From positions 1-42,894 of the forward strand of contig JAHDDQ010000025.1 in the NCBI GenBank assembly GCA_020629275.1: DNA of 42,894 nucleotides. The letters are read 5' to 3'. Under the pieces are notes generated by a model, which did not search any database, was not told where the DNA came from, and saw only the letters and a program-made list of their open reading frames with translations. This stretch comes from Tenacibaculum sp. (GTDB lineage: Bacteria; Bacteroidota; Bacteroidia; Flavobacteriales; Flavobacteriaceae). Shown here in pieces: positions 26,106 to 35,477 of the stretch (its first letter is position 1; each line of letters begins with the position of its first letter). The position numbers and the translations under genes are program-made.

Positions 26106-26126
26106 AACAAAACAACTAAATTATCT

Positions 26127-26978
26127 ATGGTTTTAATAGCAGATGGTGGGTCAACAAAAGCTGATTGGATAGCACTTGATAATAATAAAAATGAAGTCTT
26201 TAGAGTTCGTACTTTAGGTTTAAATCCTGCAGTAGTACCGGAAGAAGAATTAGAAAATAGAATAATTAATATGTATCAACTCTTTAACATTAAAGAGGAA
26301 GTTACAGCTATTCATTTTTATGGAGCTGGTTGCGGTACTCCTAAAGCTGTAGATATTTTAAATGATGTTATGTCTAATATATTTACTAAAGCTTCAATTA
26401 ATATTAGTGAAGATATGCTAGCTGCAGTTTATGCAACAACAGGTAAAAAACCTGCAGTAGTTTGTATTTTAGGTACTGGTTCTAATAGCTGTTACTTTAA
26501 TGGTAATAATATGGAAATGTTAGTTGCTTCTTTAGGATACTCTATTATGGACGAAGCTAGCGGTAATTATTTTGGAAAAATACTAATAAGAGATTACTAC
26601 TATAATAAAATGCCTAAAAAGCTTGCAAATAGCTTTGAAACTCAATTTGATTTAGAGGCTGATTTTATAAAACTTAATCTATACCGTAAGCCAAATCCTA
26701 ATATGTATTTAGCTTCTTTTGCGAAGTTCATGTTTGAATTCAAAGACGAGAAATACATTAAGAAAATTATTAAAAAAGGATTTCAGGAATTTTTTAAATA
26801 CAAAGTTCTACCTTACAAAAAAGATCATCTAACTCCTATTTATTTTATTGGGTCTATCGCTTTCTATTTTAGAGAAATCTTAGAAAAAGTAGCTTCTAAA
26901 CATAACTTAATAATAACAGATATAATTCAAAGACCAATAGACAACCTTTTAAATTATCATAAAAAACATATTAACTAA
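26127..26978 (+). CDS. BadF/BadG/BcrA/BcrD ATPase family, N-acetylglucosamine-kinase-like
   Basis: I start at the ATG at 26127 (283 residues) so that the protein opens with the phosphate-binding motif Asp-Gly-Gly-Ser-Thr-Lys-Ala-Asp at 6-13. The further phosphate motif Leu-Gly-Thr-Gly-Ser-Asn-Ser near 114-120 and the 'Gly-Ala-Gly-Cys-Gly' element confirm the ASKHA fold. Members include N-acetylglucosamine kinases and activators of dehydratases; nothing here separates the two, but the kinase-like use in wall-sugar recycling fits the neighbour murF. The last 8 bases overlap the 3' end of murF on the other strand. Confidence 0.8.
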   Translation: MVLIADGGSTKADWIALDNNKNEVFRVRTLGLNPAVVPEEELENRIINMYQLFNIKEEVTAIHFYGAGCGTPKAVDILNDVMSNIFTKASINISEDMLAAVYATTGKKPAVVCILGTGSNSCYFNGNNMEMLVASLGYSIMDEASGNYFGKILIRDYYYNKMPKKLANSFETQFDLEADFIKLNLYRKPNPNMYLASFAKFMFEFKDEKYIKKIIKKGFQEFFKYKVLPYKKDHLTPIYFIGSIAFYFREILEKVASKHNLIITDIIQRPIDNLLNYHKKHIN

Positions 26979-28230
26979 TCAAAGGTAAACATCGCTCTAA
27001 AGCCATGCCTCTGGAGCCTTTTATAAGTAACGTCGTATTAAGAATGGATGTACGCTCTAAATAGGCTCTCAATTCTTCAAATTCTTCGAATCTTCGCTGT
27101 TTGCCTTTTGTCTTAAAAAAATTACCGCCTACTAAAATTACGTCATTAAACTCTTTACTTTCAATAAGGTTAACTATTGATTGGTGTTCTTCTTCAGAGT
27201 TTTTCCCTAACTCAAACATGTCTCCTACAATAAGGATTTTCTTGTCAGATTTGAGCAAATTAAAATTATTAATAGCTGCCTCCATGCTAGTTGGATTTGC
27301 GTTGTATGCATCTAAAATAACTTCATTTGAATTGATTTTAATTATCTGTGATCTATTATTAGTTGGTGTATATTCTTCAATGGCATCTTTAATAGCGTCT
27401 TTAGCGACGCCAAAATACTCTCCTATAGTAATTGCACAGCATATATTGGGATAGTTATAATTCCCTATTAAATTACTCTTGACAGATACGTTTCTATAAT
27501 CTAGCGTAACAAAAGGTTCTGCTTTAATAAATTTCACTTCATTAGATAACAAATGTCTTTTTACAGTTTTAGTTTTTGACATTTGAACTGCATCATTTGG
27601 ATTAACAAAGATTGTTTGATCATTGGAAATAATATAATCATACAACTCTGTTTTTGCTTCTATAACTCCTTCTACTGAACCAAAACCTTCGAGGTGAGCC
27701 TTACCAAAATTAGTGATATATCCATAATTAGGCTCTGCTATTGAAGATAATAGAGCTATTTCTTTATGATGATTTGCTCCCATTTCGACAATACCTATTT
27801 CTACTTCATTAGTAATAGAAAGTAGTGTTAAGGGAACTCCTATATGGTTATTTAAATTCCCTTGTGTAGCGAATGTTTTAAACTTTTTAGCTAGCACAAC
27901 ATTAATCAACTCTTTTGTCGTTGTCTTACCATTACTTCCTGTCAAGGCAATAATTGGAATATTAATTTTTCTTCTATGAAAAGTAGCTAATTTTTGTAAT
28001 GTTTCTAGAACATCATTAACTAGAATAAATTTATCATTAGTATTATATTCTTCTTCGTCAATTACACAATAAGAAGCTCCTTTATCATAAGCATCTTGAG
28101 CAAAAACATTTCCGTTAAAATTAGCTCCTTTTAAAGCAAAAAATATTGACCCTCCTTTAATTTTCCTTGTATCAGTTGATATAGAGTGATTCTGCTTTAC
28201 GTATAATTGATGTAATTTTTCAATATTCAT
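26971..28230 (-). CDS. murF: UDP-N-acetylmuramoyl-tripeptide--D-alanyl-D-alanine ligase
   Basis: The 419-residue cytoplasmic enzyme adds D-Ala-D-Ala to the UDP-MurNAc-tripeptide in peptidoglycan synthesis. The ATP-binding loop is Leu-Thr-Gly-Ser-Asn-Gly-Lys-Thr-Thr at about 96-104, followed by the Mur-ligase middle domain (Asn-x-x-Asn-His-Ile-Gly-Val-Pro-Leu-Thr) and the C-terminal domain with Asp-Ala-Tyr-Asn-Ala-Asn-Pro-Thr-Ser-Met. It lies 63 bases downstream of gldJ on the same strand, with a strong hairpin in between that ends only 12 bases before its ATG. Confidence 0.95.
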   Translation of the reverse strand: MNIEKLHQLYVKQNHSISTDTRKIKGGSIFFALKGANFNGNVFAQDAYDKGASYCVIDEEEYNTNDKFILVNDVLETLQKLATFHRRKINIPIIALTGSNGKTTTKELINVVLAKKFKTFATQGNLNNHIGVPLTLLSITNEVEIGIVEMGANHHKEIALLSSIAEPNYGYITNFGKAHLEGFGSVEGVIEAKTELYDYIISNDQTIFVNPNDAVQMSKTKTVKRHLLSNEVKFIKAEPFVTLDYRNVSVKSNLIGNYNYPNICCAITIGEYFGVAKDAIKDAIEEYTPTNNRSQIIKINSNEVILDAYNANPTSMEAAINNFNLLKSDKKILIVGDMFELGKNSEEEHQSIVNLIESKEFNDVILVGGNFFKTKGKQRRFEEFEELRAYLERTSILNTTLLIKGSRGMALERCLPLIS

Positions 28231-28242
28231 AATGTAAAAATA

Positions 28243-28272
28243 AAAAACCTCGTTGATATCAACGAGGTTTTT
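28243..28272 (-). terminator. Perfect palindromic hairpin between gldJ and murF
   Basis: The 30 bases are a perfect inverted repeat: left arm 28243-28257 and right arm 28258-28272, with the core CCTCGTTG/CAACGAGG. On the minus strand it is a hairpin followed by a T run and then the murF ATG 12 bases later. It looks like a terminator for gldJ, but its place leaves no room for a separate murF promoter after it. Confidence 0.75.
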
Positions 28273-28293
28273 GTGCTATTTATATTTTATAAA

Positions 28294-30000
28294 TTATCTT
28301 CTAGAATAACTATATCTCGGTGTTGCTGTTTTTTTCTCATTCAACATCATTGGACCTACCTTGTCTGTAGCACATCTAAAACCGATATAATTTGTTGATA
28401 TATATTCTGGGAAATATCTTCTCTGTGCAGGATCTAACCAATACTCTCTATCAGCCCAAGAACCTCCTTTATAAACCCTAGTTTTATCACTAATAAGAGT
28501 AGTTCTAGTTTTCTTGTCGTATTCTAATTTATCAATTACATTACCTAAGGTATCTCTTTCGCTCTCTGGTCTTACAGGAGAATTGTACATACGAGGTCTA
28601 CCTGCTAATTGTTCTTCATCCAATCCAAAATCTTGTGAAGATTTCTGATCACCGTCATGTAAAGCTGAGTTGTCAGCAAAAGAATAGTTTCTTCTCATAT
28701 ACGTGTCATCTTTCGTTATTGGTATATACTTTATTGTACCAGGCAAAGTTTTAGGAACGATATTACCATTAACAAGTGTATCAATTTCTACTTCGCTATC
28801 ATCTACAATAACCACTTTACCATTTTCATCAATCATCTTCTTCGTAAAAATATTACCTCTGAAATAATTGAAATCATTTGCTTCAGCATCTACTATAGGT
28901 CTGTATACATCAGAAACCCATTCTGCTACATTACCAGACATGTCATACAAACCGAATGCATTCGGCGGATAACTTTTAATTTTGTTAGGAATATCTGCTC
29001 CATCACTACTCCAACCTGCAATACCACTATAGTTACCTTTACTTTGCTTAAAGTTGGCTAATTGATCTCCTCTTTTGCTTCTGCTTCTATTTCTTGTGTA
29101 TTTACCAGTCCAAGAATACTTCTTTCTTCCTCTGATATTGTTGTATTCTCTATTTTCAAAAATAGCTTTAGCTGCATACTCCCACTCTACTTCAGTAGGT
29201 AGTCTAAATTTCTGCGCTAAAATACCATCTGAAGAAGTTACTTGTCTTCCTGTAAAAGAACCTTTGGCTGGCTTAGGCTCACCTTTTTTTCTTGGTACTG
29301 GAATACCTTTCTTGTATATAGTAGAGTCTCCATCAAAAAGCGCATAAGGCTCTGTTAGATAAACATCAGTATCGAAATTGTTTTTTCCTTTGAACTGAAT
29401 AGAATCCTCTTTAAAGATATTGGTAATAACACCTTTATCCATTAAAATTTTTAAATTCACCGCATTAGTTCTCCATTTACAATATTGGTTTGCTTGATTC
29501 CAAGTTACACCAACAACTGGATAATCTGAATAAGCTGGATGTCTTAAATAACTTTCTGAAAGTAAATTTGTATTTCCTAATCCTTTTCTCCAAACCAATG
29601 TATCTGGTAATACAGATGGATAGATGTGTTTAAATTGTGGATCGCTAGGAGGGAAAATATCTTTAGTATATTGCATAAATAACCCATACTCCGAATTAGT
29701 TACCTCAGCTTCATCCATATAAAATGAACGAACATGCATTTGTTTAGGGGTAGTATTCCAATCAAACATTACGTCATCTTGTACTAATCCCATAGTGTAG
29801 GTTCCACCTTCAATGTGAACCATACCTGAAGGAGCTGTTCCATCTTTGAACTCTCCTTTTAAATAATTTCCGTAACTAGGGTCATTAAAATTCCAACCAG
29901 TTAAATTAGATTTACTTGAACTTCTACCTGAACTCTTACAAGACGATAGAACTACTGTGGAGATCAATAGTAAACCTAATAGTTTTAGTGTACTTTTCAT
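28294..30000 (-). CDS. gldJ: Gliding motility lipoprotein GldJ
   Basis: I start at the ATG at 30000 (568 residues), which places a lipoprotein signal at the N-terminus (Leu-Ser-Ser-Cys with Cys21); a longer version would add 20 odd residues. The rest is the formylglycine-generating-enzyme-like (FGE/sulfatase-modifying) fold found in GldJ, with 'Gly-Thr-Tyr-Thr-Met-Gly' near the start, 'Asp-Glu-Ala-Glu-Val-Thr-Asn' , 'Pro-Val-Val-Gly-Val-Thr-Trp', 'Arg-Leu-Pro-Thr-Glu-Val-Glu-Trp-Glu-Tyr' and the C-terminal 'Gly-Gly-Ser-Trp' and 'Gly-Phe-Arg-Cys'. GldJ is needed for gliding and for stability of the other Gld proteins. Divergent porU and then porV make the standard T9SS neighbourhood. Confidence 0.93.
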   Translation of the reverse strand: MKSTLKLLGLLLISTVVLSSCKSSGRSSSKSNLTGWNFNDPSYGNYLKGEFKDGTAPSGMVHIEGGTYTMGLVQDDVMFDWNTTPKQMHVRSFYMDEAEVTNSEYGLFMQYTKDIFPPSDPQFKHIYPSVLPDTLVWRKGLGNTNLLSESYLRHPAYSDYPVVGVTWNQANQYCKWRTNAVNLKILMDKGVITNIFKEDSIQFKGKNNFDTDVYLTEPYALFDGDSTIYKKGIPVPRKKGEPKPAKGSFTGRQVTSSDGILAQKFRLPTEVEWEYAAKAIFENREYNNIRGRKKYSWTGKYTRNRSRSKRGDQLANFKQSKGNYSGIAGWSSDGADIPNKIKSYPPNAFGLYDMSGNVAEWVSDVYRPIVDAEANDFNYFRGNIFTKKMIDENGKVVIVDDSEVEIDTLVNGNIVPKTLPGTIKYIPITKDDTYMRRNYSFADNSALHDGDQKSSQDFGLDEEQLAGRPRMYNSPVRPESERDTLGNVIDKLEYDKKTRTTLISDKTRVYKGGSWADREYWLDPAQRRYFPEYISTNYIGFRCATDKVGPMMLNEKKTATPRYSYSRR

Positions 30001-30186
30001 GTATTTACTTATTATTTTAGGGTCTGCCAATTTACAACATTTAAAATTCACAACAATCATATAAATATAATAATTTTATTCGATCTTTTCAAATACAAAA
30101 TACAAACGATTGTTTTTTCATTTTATTATACTAATCTTGCAAAAGATATACTATCTTAAAATGTATGTCGTTATCATAATGGGTTT

Positions 30187-33100
30187 ATGAAAAAAATATT
30201 ACTATTTATTTTATTGATGCTTAATGCTTTTGCATTTAGTCAAACTAAAAACGCGGTACTTTCTAATGGTGTTTGGTATAAATTTACGATAGATAAAACT
30301 GGGGTTTTCAAAATTGATGCTAATTTCCTGAGAAACTTGGGTATTAACACTAATAATTTAAATCCAAAGAATATTAAACTATATGGTAATGGTGGAAAAA
30401 TGTTACCTGAACTTGCTTCTCAATTTAGATACGATGACCTCCAAGAGAACGCTATATTTGTAGCGGGAGAAGATGACGAAAGTTTCGATAATAATGATTA
30501 CATCTTATTTTATGGTGTGGGACCTCATTCTACTTTATACAACACTACTACGGAAACCATTAGTCATGCTCAAAATATTTACACTGAAAAAAGCACCTAT
30601 TTTATAACTATTGGTAATACGTCTGGAAAACGTATTTCTCAACACACTTCTCCAAGTGGAAGCTCAAGCGTAGTAATAAATCAATATGATGATTTTTCAT
30701 TCTATGAAAAAGAAGAAGTAAATATATTAGGAGTTGGACGACTTTGGTTTGGTGAAAGTTTTAATATTGAAAATAATCAAACTTTTGAGTTTCCATTCGA
30801 TAACTTTGTTCCGAATTCAGATTTACGAATTAAAGTAAAAGCAGCTTGCCAATCTTCAACTTTCTCCGTTATGAATGTTACTGCAAACGGTACAACAATC
30901 CCTGAATTACGATTTAATCCAGTTTCAACATCGACTTCCACAGGTTTAGTACAAGGTGATTTTAGTATTGGTTCAGCAAAAGCAGCTAATCCAACTATTA
31001 TCAATATAAACTATAATAATAATGGGAATCCCTCTGCTAGATCTTTTTTAGATTACATAGAAATTCAAGGTAAAAAACAACTCTTAGCTAATACTAAACA
31101 GTTTAGTTTTAGAAGTTTTGAAGAATTCAATAACGCAGGAATTATAAGTTATAGCATAGAAAATGCTTCTACTATTTTTAATGTTTGGGACGTTTCTGAT
31201 CCTATTTCTCCTCAAAATATTCTTAACGATGCTACAACAGGCAATGCTTTTTCTTTTCAAACAACTGGAGGAACTCTAAAGGAATATATCGTATTAAATG
31301 AAAATGATTTTTATACTCCAGAAATCAATGATCAAACTGTAGTAGACAATCAAAATTTACATTCTTTAAGTAACATCCAGTACTTGATTATAACAAGTAA
31401 AGAATTATTAAATGAAGCTAATAGGTTAGCTAACTACCACAAGGAAAACTCTGGTTTAACTGTTCAAACTGTCGATGTAAATAAAATATATAATGAATTT
31501 TCATCTGGTAATCCAGATATTGTTGGAATCCGAGATTTTATAAAATATATTAAGGACAATTCGTCCTCAAAACCACTAGAATTTGTATGTTTCTTTGGTG
31601 ATTCATCATACGACTATAAAGATCGTATTAATGGTAATAATAATATAGTTCCTACTTTTCATGCCGCAGCCAGCTTTGACCTTGTAAATTCTTATGTTAC
31701 TGATGATTTCTTTGTAATGACTGACGATTCAGATGGACTAATGAGTGCTTCAGATACTATTGATTTAACCTCGGGTAGAATACCAGTTTCATCAACCCAA
31801 GAAGCCAATACAGTAGTTTCAAAAATTTTAAGTTATTATGCTTCCGAATCTTTAGGAGACTGGAGAAATACTTTAACTCTTGTTGCCGATGATATCGATG
31901 AAAATTCAGATAGAACTCTTCAGTCAGGACTTGAAGAAGTTGCAGATGAAATAAAGATCAATAAGCCTATTTTTAATGTGAATAAGATTTATGCTGATGC
32001 ATTTAAACAAGAGAACTCATCTGGTGGAGAACGGTATCCTCAAGTAAAAAGCGCTATAACTAATGCTATTGAAAAAGGTACTCTCGTTTTTGATTATTTT
32101 GGTCATGGTGGTGAAGATGGACTTGCGCTTGAACGTATTCTAGAAATCCCACAAATACAGAGTTTCAATAACTTTAAAACACTTCCTTTATTTATAACTG
32201 TTACTTGCGAATTCTCAAGATTTGATAATCCTTTAAGAGATACAGCAGGGGAACAATTATTTTTAAATTCAAATGGAGGCGCCGTGAGCATGATTACAAC
32301 CACTAGAGATGTTTTTATATCTACTGGAGAAGAATTCAATAAACGATTAACTAGATATGTACTAGATTTTGACAACGCAGACGATACAATTGCCAAAAAT
32401 TTAATCAAAACTAAAAACGAAACAACTAGCAACCAACGTTTTTTTATCTATTTTTTTGGAGATCCTGCAATGAAATTAGCTATTCCAAAACCCAATGTTC
32501 AGATTGATCGTTTAAATGGTGTTGATATTTCTCAGCCTACTGATACATTAAAAGCTTTATCGAAAATTCAATTAGAAGGTAGCGTTACCGATACAAGCGG
32601 AACACTTCTAAACAATTTCAATGGAACTGTTTTTGCTACAATTTTTGACAAACCTATCGATAAAGTTACATTAGATAACGATAATTTTGGTATCGTAAAC
32701 ACATTCGATTCTCAGGAAAGTAAAATATTTAGAGGTAAATCCTCTGTACAAAACGGTAGGTTTAATCTCGAATTTATTGTACCAAAAGACATCAAAATTG
32801 CTTATGGTAAAGGGAAAGTAAGTTTGTATGCTGACAACAATCAAACCGATAAGTCTGGTGTAAATTTAGATATTACAGTTGGTGGTATTAATGAGAACGC
32901 TCCTGAAGATACTACAGGACCAGAGATTCAACCTTTTATGAATGATGAATCTTTTATTGAAGGTGGAACTACAAACACCTCTCCTAACCTAATTATCAAA
33001 CTATCTGATATAAGCGGAATAAACACCTCTATTACTGCGGTCGATCACGATATCGTTGCTATTCTTGATGGCAATCAATCTGAGCCAATAATTCTAAATG

Positions 33101-33573
33101 ATTTCTATGAAACTGAATTAGACGATTTTACTAATGGAAAAGTAAATTATCAACTTAGAGATTTATCCCCTGGTTTGCATACTTTAAAAATAAAAGCATG
33201 GGATACCTATAATAATTCTTCTGAAACAACGTTAACCTTCGAGGTAATTAGCGATACCAAGCTAGTTCTTGAAAATGTGTTAAATTACCCTAATCCATTT
33301 ACAACGTATACAGAATTCTGGTTCAATCATAACAAACCTAACGAACTTCTAGAGGTACAAGTACAGGTTTTCACTATTTCTGGTAAGCTTGTTAAAACAA
33401 TAAATGAAACTGTTCAAACAACAGGAGGCTTATCTAGATCGATAACATGGAATGGATTAGATGATTTTGGAAATAAAATTGGTAAAGGTGTGTATGTATA
33501 CAAACTTAGAGTCGTATCAACCGCAAATAATTTATCAACTGAGAAATACGAGAAATTAGTTATCCTACAATAA
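30187..33573 (+). CDS. porU: Type IX secretion system C-terminal signal peptidase PorU
   Basis: The 1128-residue protein starts with a signal peptide (cut after Ala-Phe-Ser-Gln near 20) and contains a gingipain-like (C25) cysteine protease domain. The catalytic residues are His640 in Phe-Gly-His-Gly-Gly and Cys674 in Val-Thr-Cys-Glu-Phe. The last ~100 residues form a T9SS C-terminal domain ('Tyr-Pro-Asn-Pro-Phe...Gly-x-Tyr-x-Tyr-x-Leu'). PorU removes the C-terminal signal from T9SS cargo and attaches it to the cell surface. It is divergent from gldJ and 33 bases before porV; both encode T9SS partners. Confidence 0.94.
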   Translation: MKKILLFILLMLNAFAFSQTKNAVLSNGVWYKFTIDKTGVFKIDANFLRNLGINTNNLNPKNIKLYGNGGKMLPELASQFRYDDLQENAIFVAGEDDESFDNNDYILFYGVGPHSTLYNTTTETISHAQNIYTEKSTYFITIGNTSGKRISQHTSPSGSSSVVINQYDDFSFYEKEEVNILGVGRLWFGESFNIENNQTFEFPFDNFVPNSDLRIKVKAACQSSTFSVMNVTANGTTIPELRFNPVSTSTSTGLVQGDFSIGSAKAANPTIININYNNNGNPSARSFLDYIEIQGKKQLLANTKQFSFRSFEEFNNAGIISYSIENASTIFNVWDVSDPISPQNILNDATTGNAFSFQTTGGTLKEYIVLNENDFYTPEINDQTVVDNQNLHSLSNIQYLIITSKELLNEANRLANYHKENSGLTVQTVDVNKIYNEFSSGNPDIVGIRDFIKYIKDNSSSKPLEFVCFFGDSSYDYKDRINGNNNIVPTFHAAASFDLVNSYVTDDFFVMTDDSDGLMSASDTIDLTSGRIPVSSTQEANTVVSKILSYYASESLGDWRNTLTLVADDIDENSDRTLQSGLEEVADEIKINKPIFNVNKIYADAFKQENSSGGERYPQVKSAITNAIEKGTLVFDYFGHGGEDGLALERILEIPQIQSFNNFKTLPLFITVTCEFSRFDNPLRDTAGEQLFLNSNGGAVSMITTTRDVFISTGEEFNKRLTRYVLDFDNADDTIAKNLIKTKNETTSNQRFFIYFFGDPAMKLAIPKPNVQIDRLNGVDISQPTDTLKALSKIQLEGSVTDTSGTLLNNFNGTVFATIFDKPIDKVTLDNDNFGIVNTFDSQESKIFRGKSSVQNGRFNLEFIVPKDIKIAYGKGKVSLYADNNQTDKSGVNLDITVGGINENAPEDTTGPEIQPFMNDESFIEGGTTNTSPNLIIKLSDISGINTSITAVDHDIVAILDGNQSEPIILNDFYETELDDFTNGKVNYQLRDLSPGLHTLKIKAWDTYNNSSETTLTFEVISDTKLVLENVLNYPNPFTTYTEFWFNHNKPNELLEVQVQVFTISGKLVKTINETVQTTGGLSRSITWNGLDDFGNKIGKGVYVYKLRVVSTANNLSTEKYEKLVILQ

Positions 33574-33586
33574 AGTTATATATTTG
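33556..33586 (+). promoter_or_regulatory. Candidate promoter of porV
   Basis: TATATTTG at 33579-33586 is a perfect -7 box and TTAG at 33556-33559 sits 19 bases upstream as an imperfect -33. The ATG of porV lies 20 bases downstream. porV could thus be transcribed alone as well as from porU. Confidence 0.45.
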
Positions 33587-33606
33587 CTAAATAATGTTAA
33601 AATAAA

Positions 33607-34695
33607 ATGAAAAAACTAGTACTACTTACGCTACTTACTATAATAAGTATAAAAACGGTTGCTCAATCAGAATCGAGAGCGATCACAACTTCTCTTCCTT
33701 TCTTATTAATAACTTCTGACGCAAGAGCAGGTGGTATGGGAGATATTGGTGTAGCTACTTCATCTGATGCATATTCTTTATTTCATAACCCAGCTAAAAT
33801 TGCGTTCAATAAAAACGCTTTAAGTATAGGCGCAAATTATGTACCATGGTTACGAAATTTAACAGACGATATTTTTGCTGGTAACCTTTCTGTTATTAAC
33901 CGCTTTAGTGAAAATAGTGCTTGGGGTATAGACTTCAAATACTTTTCTTTAGGAAGAATTGACTTAACAGACACTAGAGGTTTACCTACTGGCTTCGAAA
34001 ACCCAGCTGAACTAGCAATATCAGGTTATTACTCTTTAAAGCTAAGTGAAAAATTATCTATGGGAGTTGGATTGAAATACATTAATTCTAATTTAGATGT
34101 AGATAATTCTCTTGAAGTTGTAAACTCATTTGCTGTAGATGTTTCTGCATACTATCAATCTGATGAAGAAAACTATGGAACATTCAATGGTCGTTATCGT
34201 TTAGGAATTAACATTGCAAACATAGGACCTAAAGTGGAATATACACCAGGTCAAGAAAATTTCATCCCTACTATCGCTAAACTTGGTGGTGGATTTGATT
34301 TCATATTAGATGATTTTAATACTTTAGGTGTTAATCTTGAATTTAGAAAACTATTAGTCCCTTCAAGTGGAACAAGATCTACTCGAGGGTGGTTCGAAGG
34401 AATGTTTACTTCTTTAGGAGATAGAGATTTTAGTGAAGAGTTAAGAGAAGTTATTTGGTCTTTAGGTGCTGAATACTTGTATAATGAAGCTTTTGCTTTA
34501 AGAGCAGGTTATTTTAATGAAAGTGAAATAAAAGGTAACAGAAAATTCTTTACCATGGGTGCTGGATTTAAAGCTAGGGCTTTCTCAATCGATTTATCAT
34601 ACTTAGTAAATACTTCCGACGTTAATAATCCGTTAGAAAATACATTACGTTTCTCTATCGGAATCGATTTAGGAGAAATTTATGAAGATTTTTAA
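33607..34695 (+). CDS. porV: Type IX secretion system outer membrane protein PorV
   Basis: The 362-residue protein has a signal peptide (cut near residues 19-20, Val-Ala-Gln) and an outer membrane FadL-like barrel. The N-terminal element Leu-Leu-Ile-Thr-Ser-Asp-Ala-Arg-Ala-Gly-Gly-Met-Gly-Asp-Ile-Gly-Val-Ala is the PorV signature, and later strands fit the family pattern. PorV shuttles cargo from the SprA pore to PorU on the outside. It follows porU by 33 bases, and a strong terminator follows it. Confidence 0.93.
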   Translation: MKKLVLLTLLTIISIKTVAQSESRAITTSLPFLLITSDARAGGMGDIGVATSSDAYSLFHNPAKIAFNKNALSIGANYVPWLRNLTDDIFAGNLSVINRFSENSAWGIDFKYFSLGRIDLTDTRGLPTGFENPAELAISGYYSLKLSEKLSMGVGLKYINSNLDVDNSLEVVNSFAVDVSAYYQSDEENYGTFNGRYRLGINIANIGPKVEYTPGQENFIPTIAKLGGGFDFILDDFNTLGVNLEFRKLLVPSSGTRSTRGWFEGMFTSLGDRDFSEELREVIWSLGAEYLYNEAFALRAGYFNESEIKGNRKFFTMGAGFKARAFSIDLSYLVNTSDVNNPLENTLRFSIGIDLGEIYEDF

Positions 34696-34730
34696 TCAAT
34701 TACTTTTTTTAGTATATTGAGCATAAATAT

Positions 34731-34758
34731 AAAAAGCAGTCTTAAGACTGCTTTTTTT
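34731..34758 (+). terminator. Rho-independent terminator after porV
   Basis: AAAAAGCAGTCTT pairs with AAGACTGCTTTTT as a perfect inverted repeat at 34731-34756, ending in a T run. It lies 35 bases after the porV stop and just before the cdd gene. Confidence 0.9.
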
Positions 34759-34773
34759 GACTAAACACATAAC

Positions 34774-35256
34774 ATGAAAGAGATTAACTTTTCTTCTAAG
34801 GCTATTATTTTTGACGATTTTTCTCAACTCCTTGAAGAAGATCGAACTTTACTTGAAAAAGCTATTACGGCAAGAGATAAAGCTTATGCTCCATACTCTA
34901 AATTTAATGTAGGCGCTGCTATTTTACTTGATAACAAAAAAATTATACTGGGAAACAATCAGGAAAACGCCGCATATCCTTCTGGAATGTGTGCAGAACG
35001 GGTAGCTATTTGGAGAGCTGGATCAGAATATCCTGATATGATTGTGAAAAAAATAGCCATCTCTGCGGCTTCTTCGCATACTGTAGTAGATAAGCCTGTA
35101 GGGCCGTGTGGTGCTTGCAGACAAGCATTGTATGAATATGAATTTCGCCAAAGCCAACCTATTGAAATTATTTTTATGGGAGAAACAGGTAAAATCATAA
35201 AAACAGAATCTTTATCTTCTTTACTACCTTTCTCTTTTGATAGTTCGTTCTTATAA
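34774..35256 (+). CDS. cdd: Cytidine deaminase
   Basis: The 160-residue protein has the zinc-binding motifs of the cytidine deaminase family: Cys73-Ala-Glu75-Arg and Pro-Cys112-x-x-Cys115, with Glu75 as the proton shuttle, and the substrate-binding Asn-Val-Gly-Ala-Ala near 45-49 and Glu-Asn-Ala-Ala-Tyr-Pro-Ser-Gly. It converts cytidine and deoxycytidine to uridine forms in pyrimidine salvage. It has its own small transcription unit between the porV terminator and the FabH-like gene. With udk elsewhere in this window it forms part of nucleoside salvage. Confidence 0.94.
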   Translation: MKEINFSSKAIIFDDFSQLLEEDRTLLEKAITARDKAYAPYSKFNVGAAILLDNKKIILGNNQENAAYPSGMCAERVAIWRAGSEYPDMIVKKIAISAASSHTVVDKPVGPCGACRQALYEYEFRQSQPIEIIFMGETGKIIKTESLSSLLPFSFDSSFL

Positions 35257-35477
35257 AAAGAAATCTTTTAAAAATTACCACAAAACAAAAATACTTCACA
35301 GATTAGCGACTTTAATTTTATCATATTGATAATTTAAGAACGTTAAATTTATTTATTATGCAATTTTAAAATATTAAAATACGAAATCAGTAAAAATAAA
35401 ATTTCTTACCAAGCATTAATAGGTTTACCATTTTAAAACTTGTTTATTTGCCGCTATTGTAGTCTTAATTTTTAGTG
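35257..35477. other. AT-rich intergenic region before the FabH-like gene
   Basis: The 221 bases are very AT-rich and no gene can be supported. The only promoter-like trace is TTG-rich sequence ending in TTTATTTG near 35440-35452, one base off the -7 consensus. No terminator of normal strength follows cdd. Confidence 0.4.

Noticed and set aside
26103..26126. TTG start for the BadF-like gene
   Set aside because: It overlaps the -7 promoter box at 26098-26105; the ATG at 26127 starts the phosphate-binding motif.
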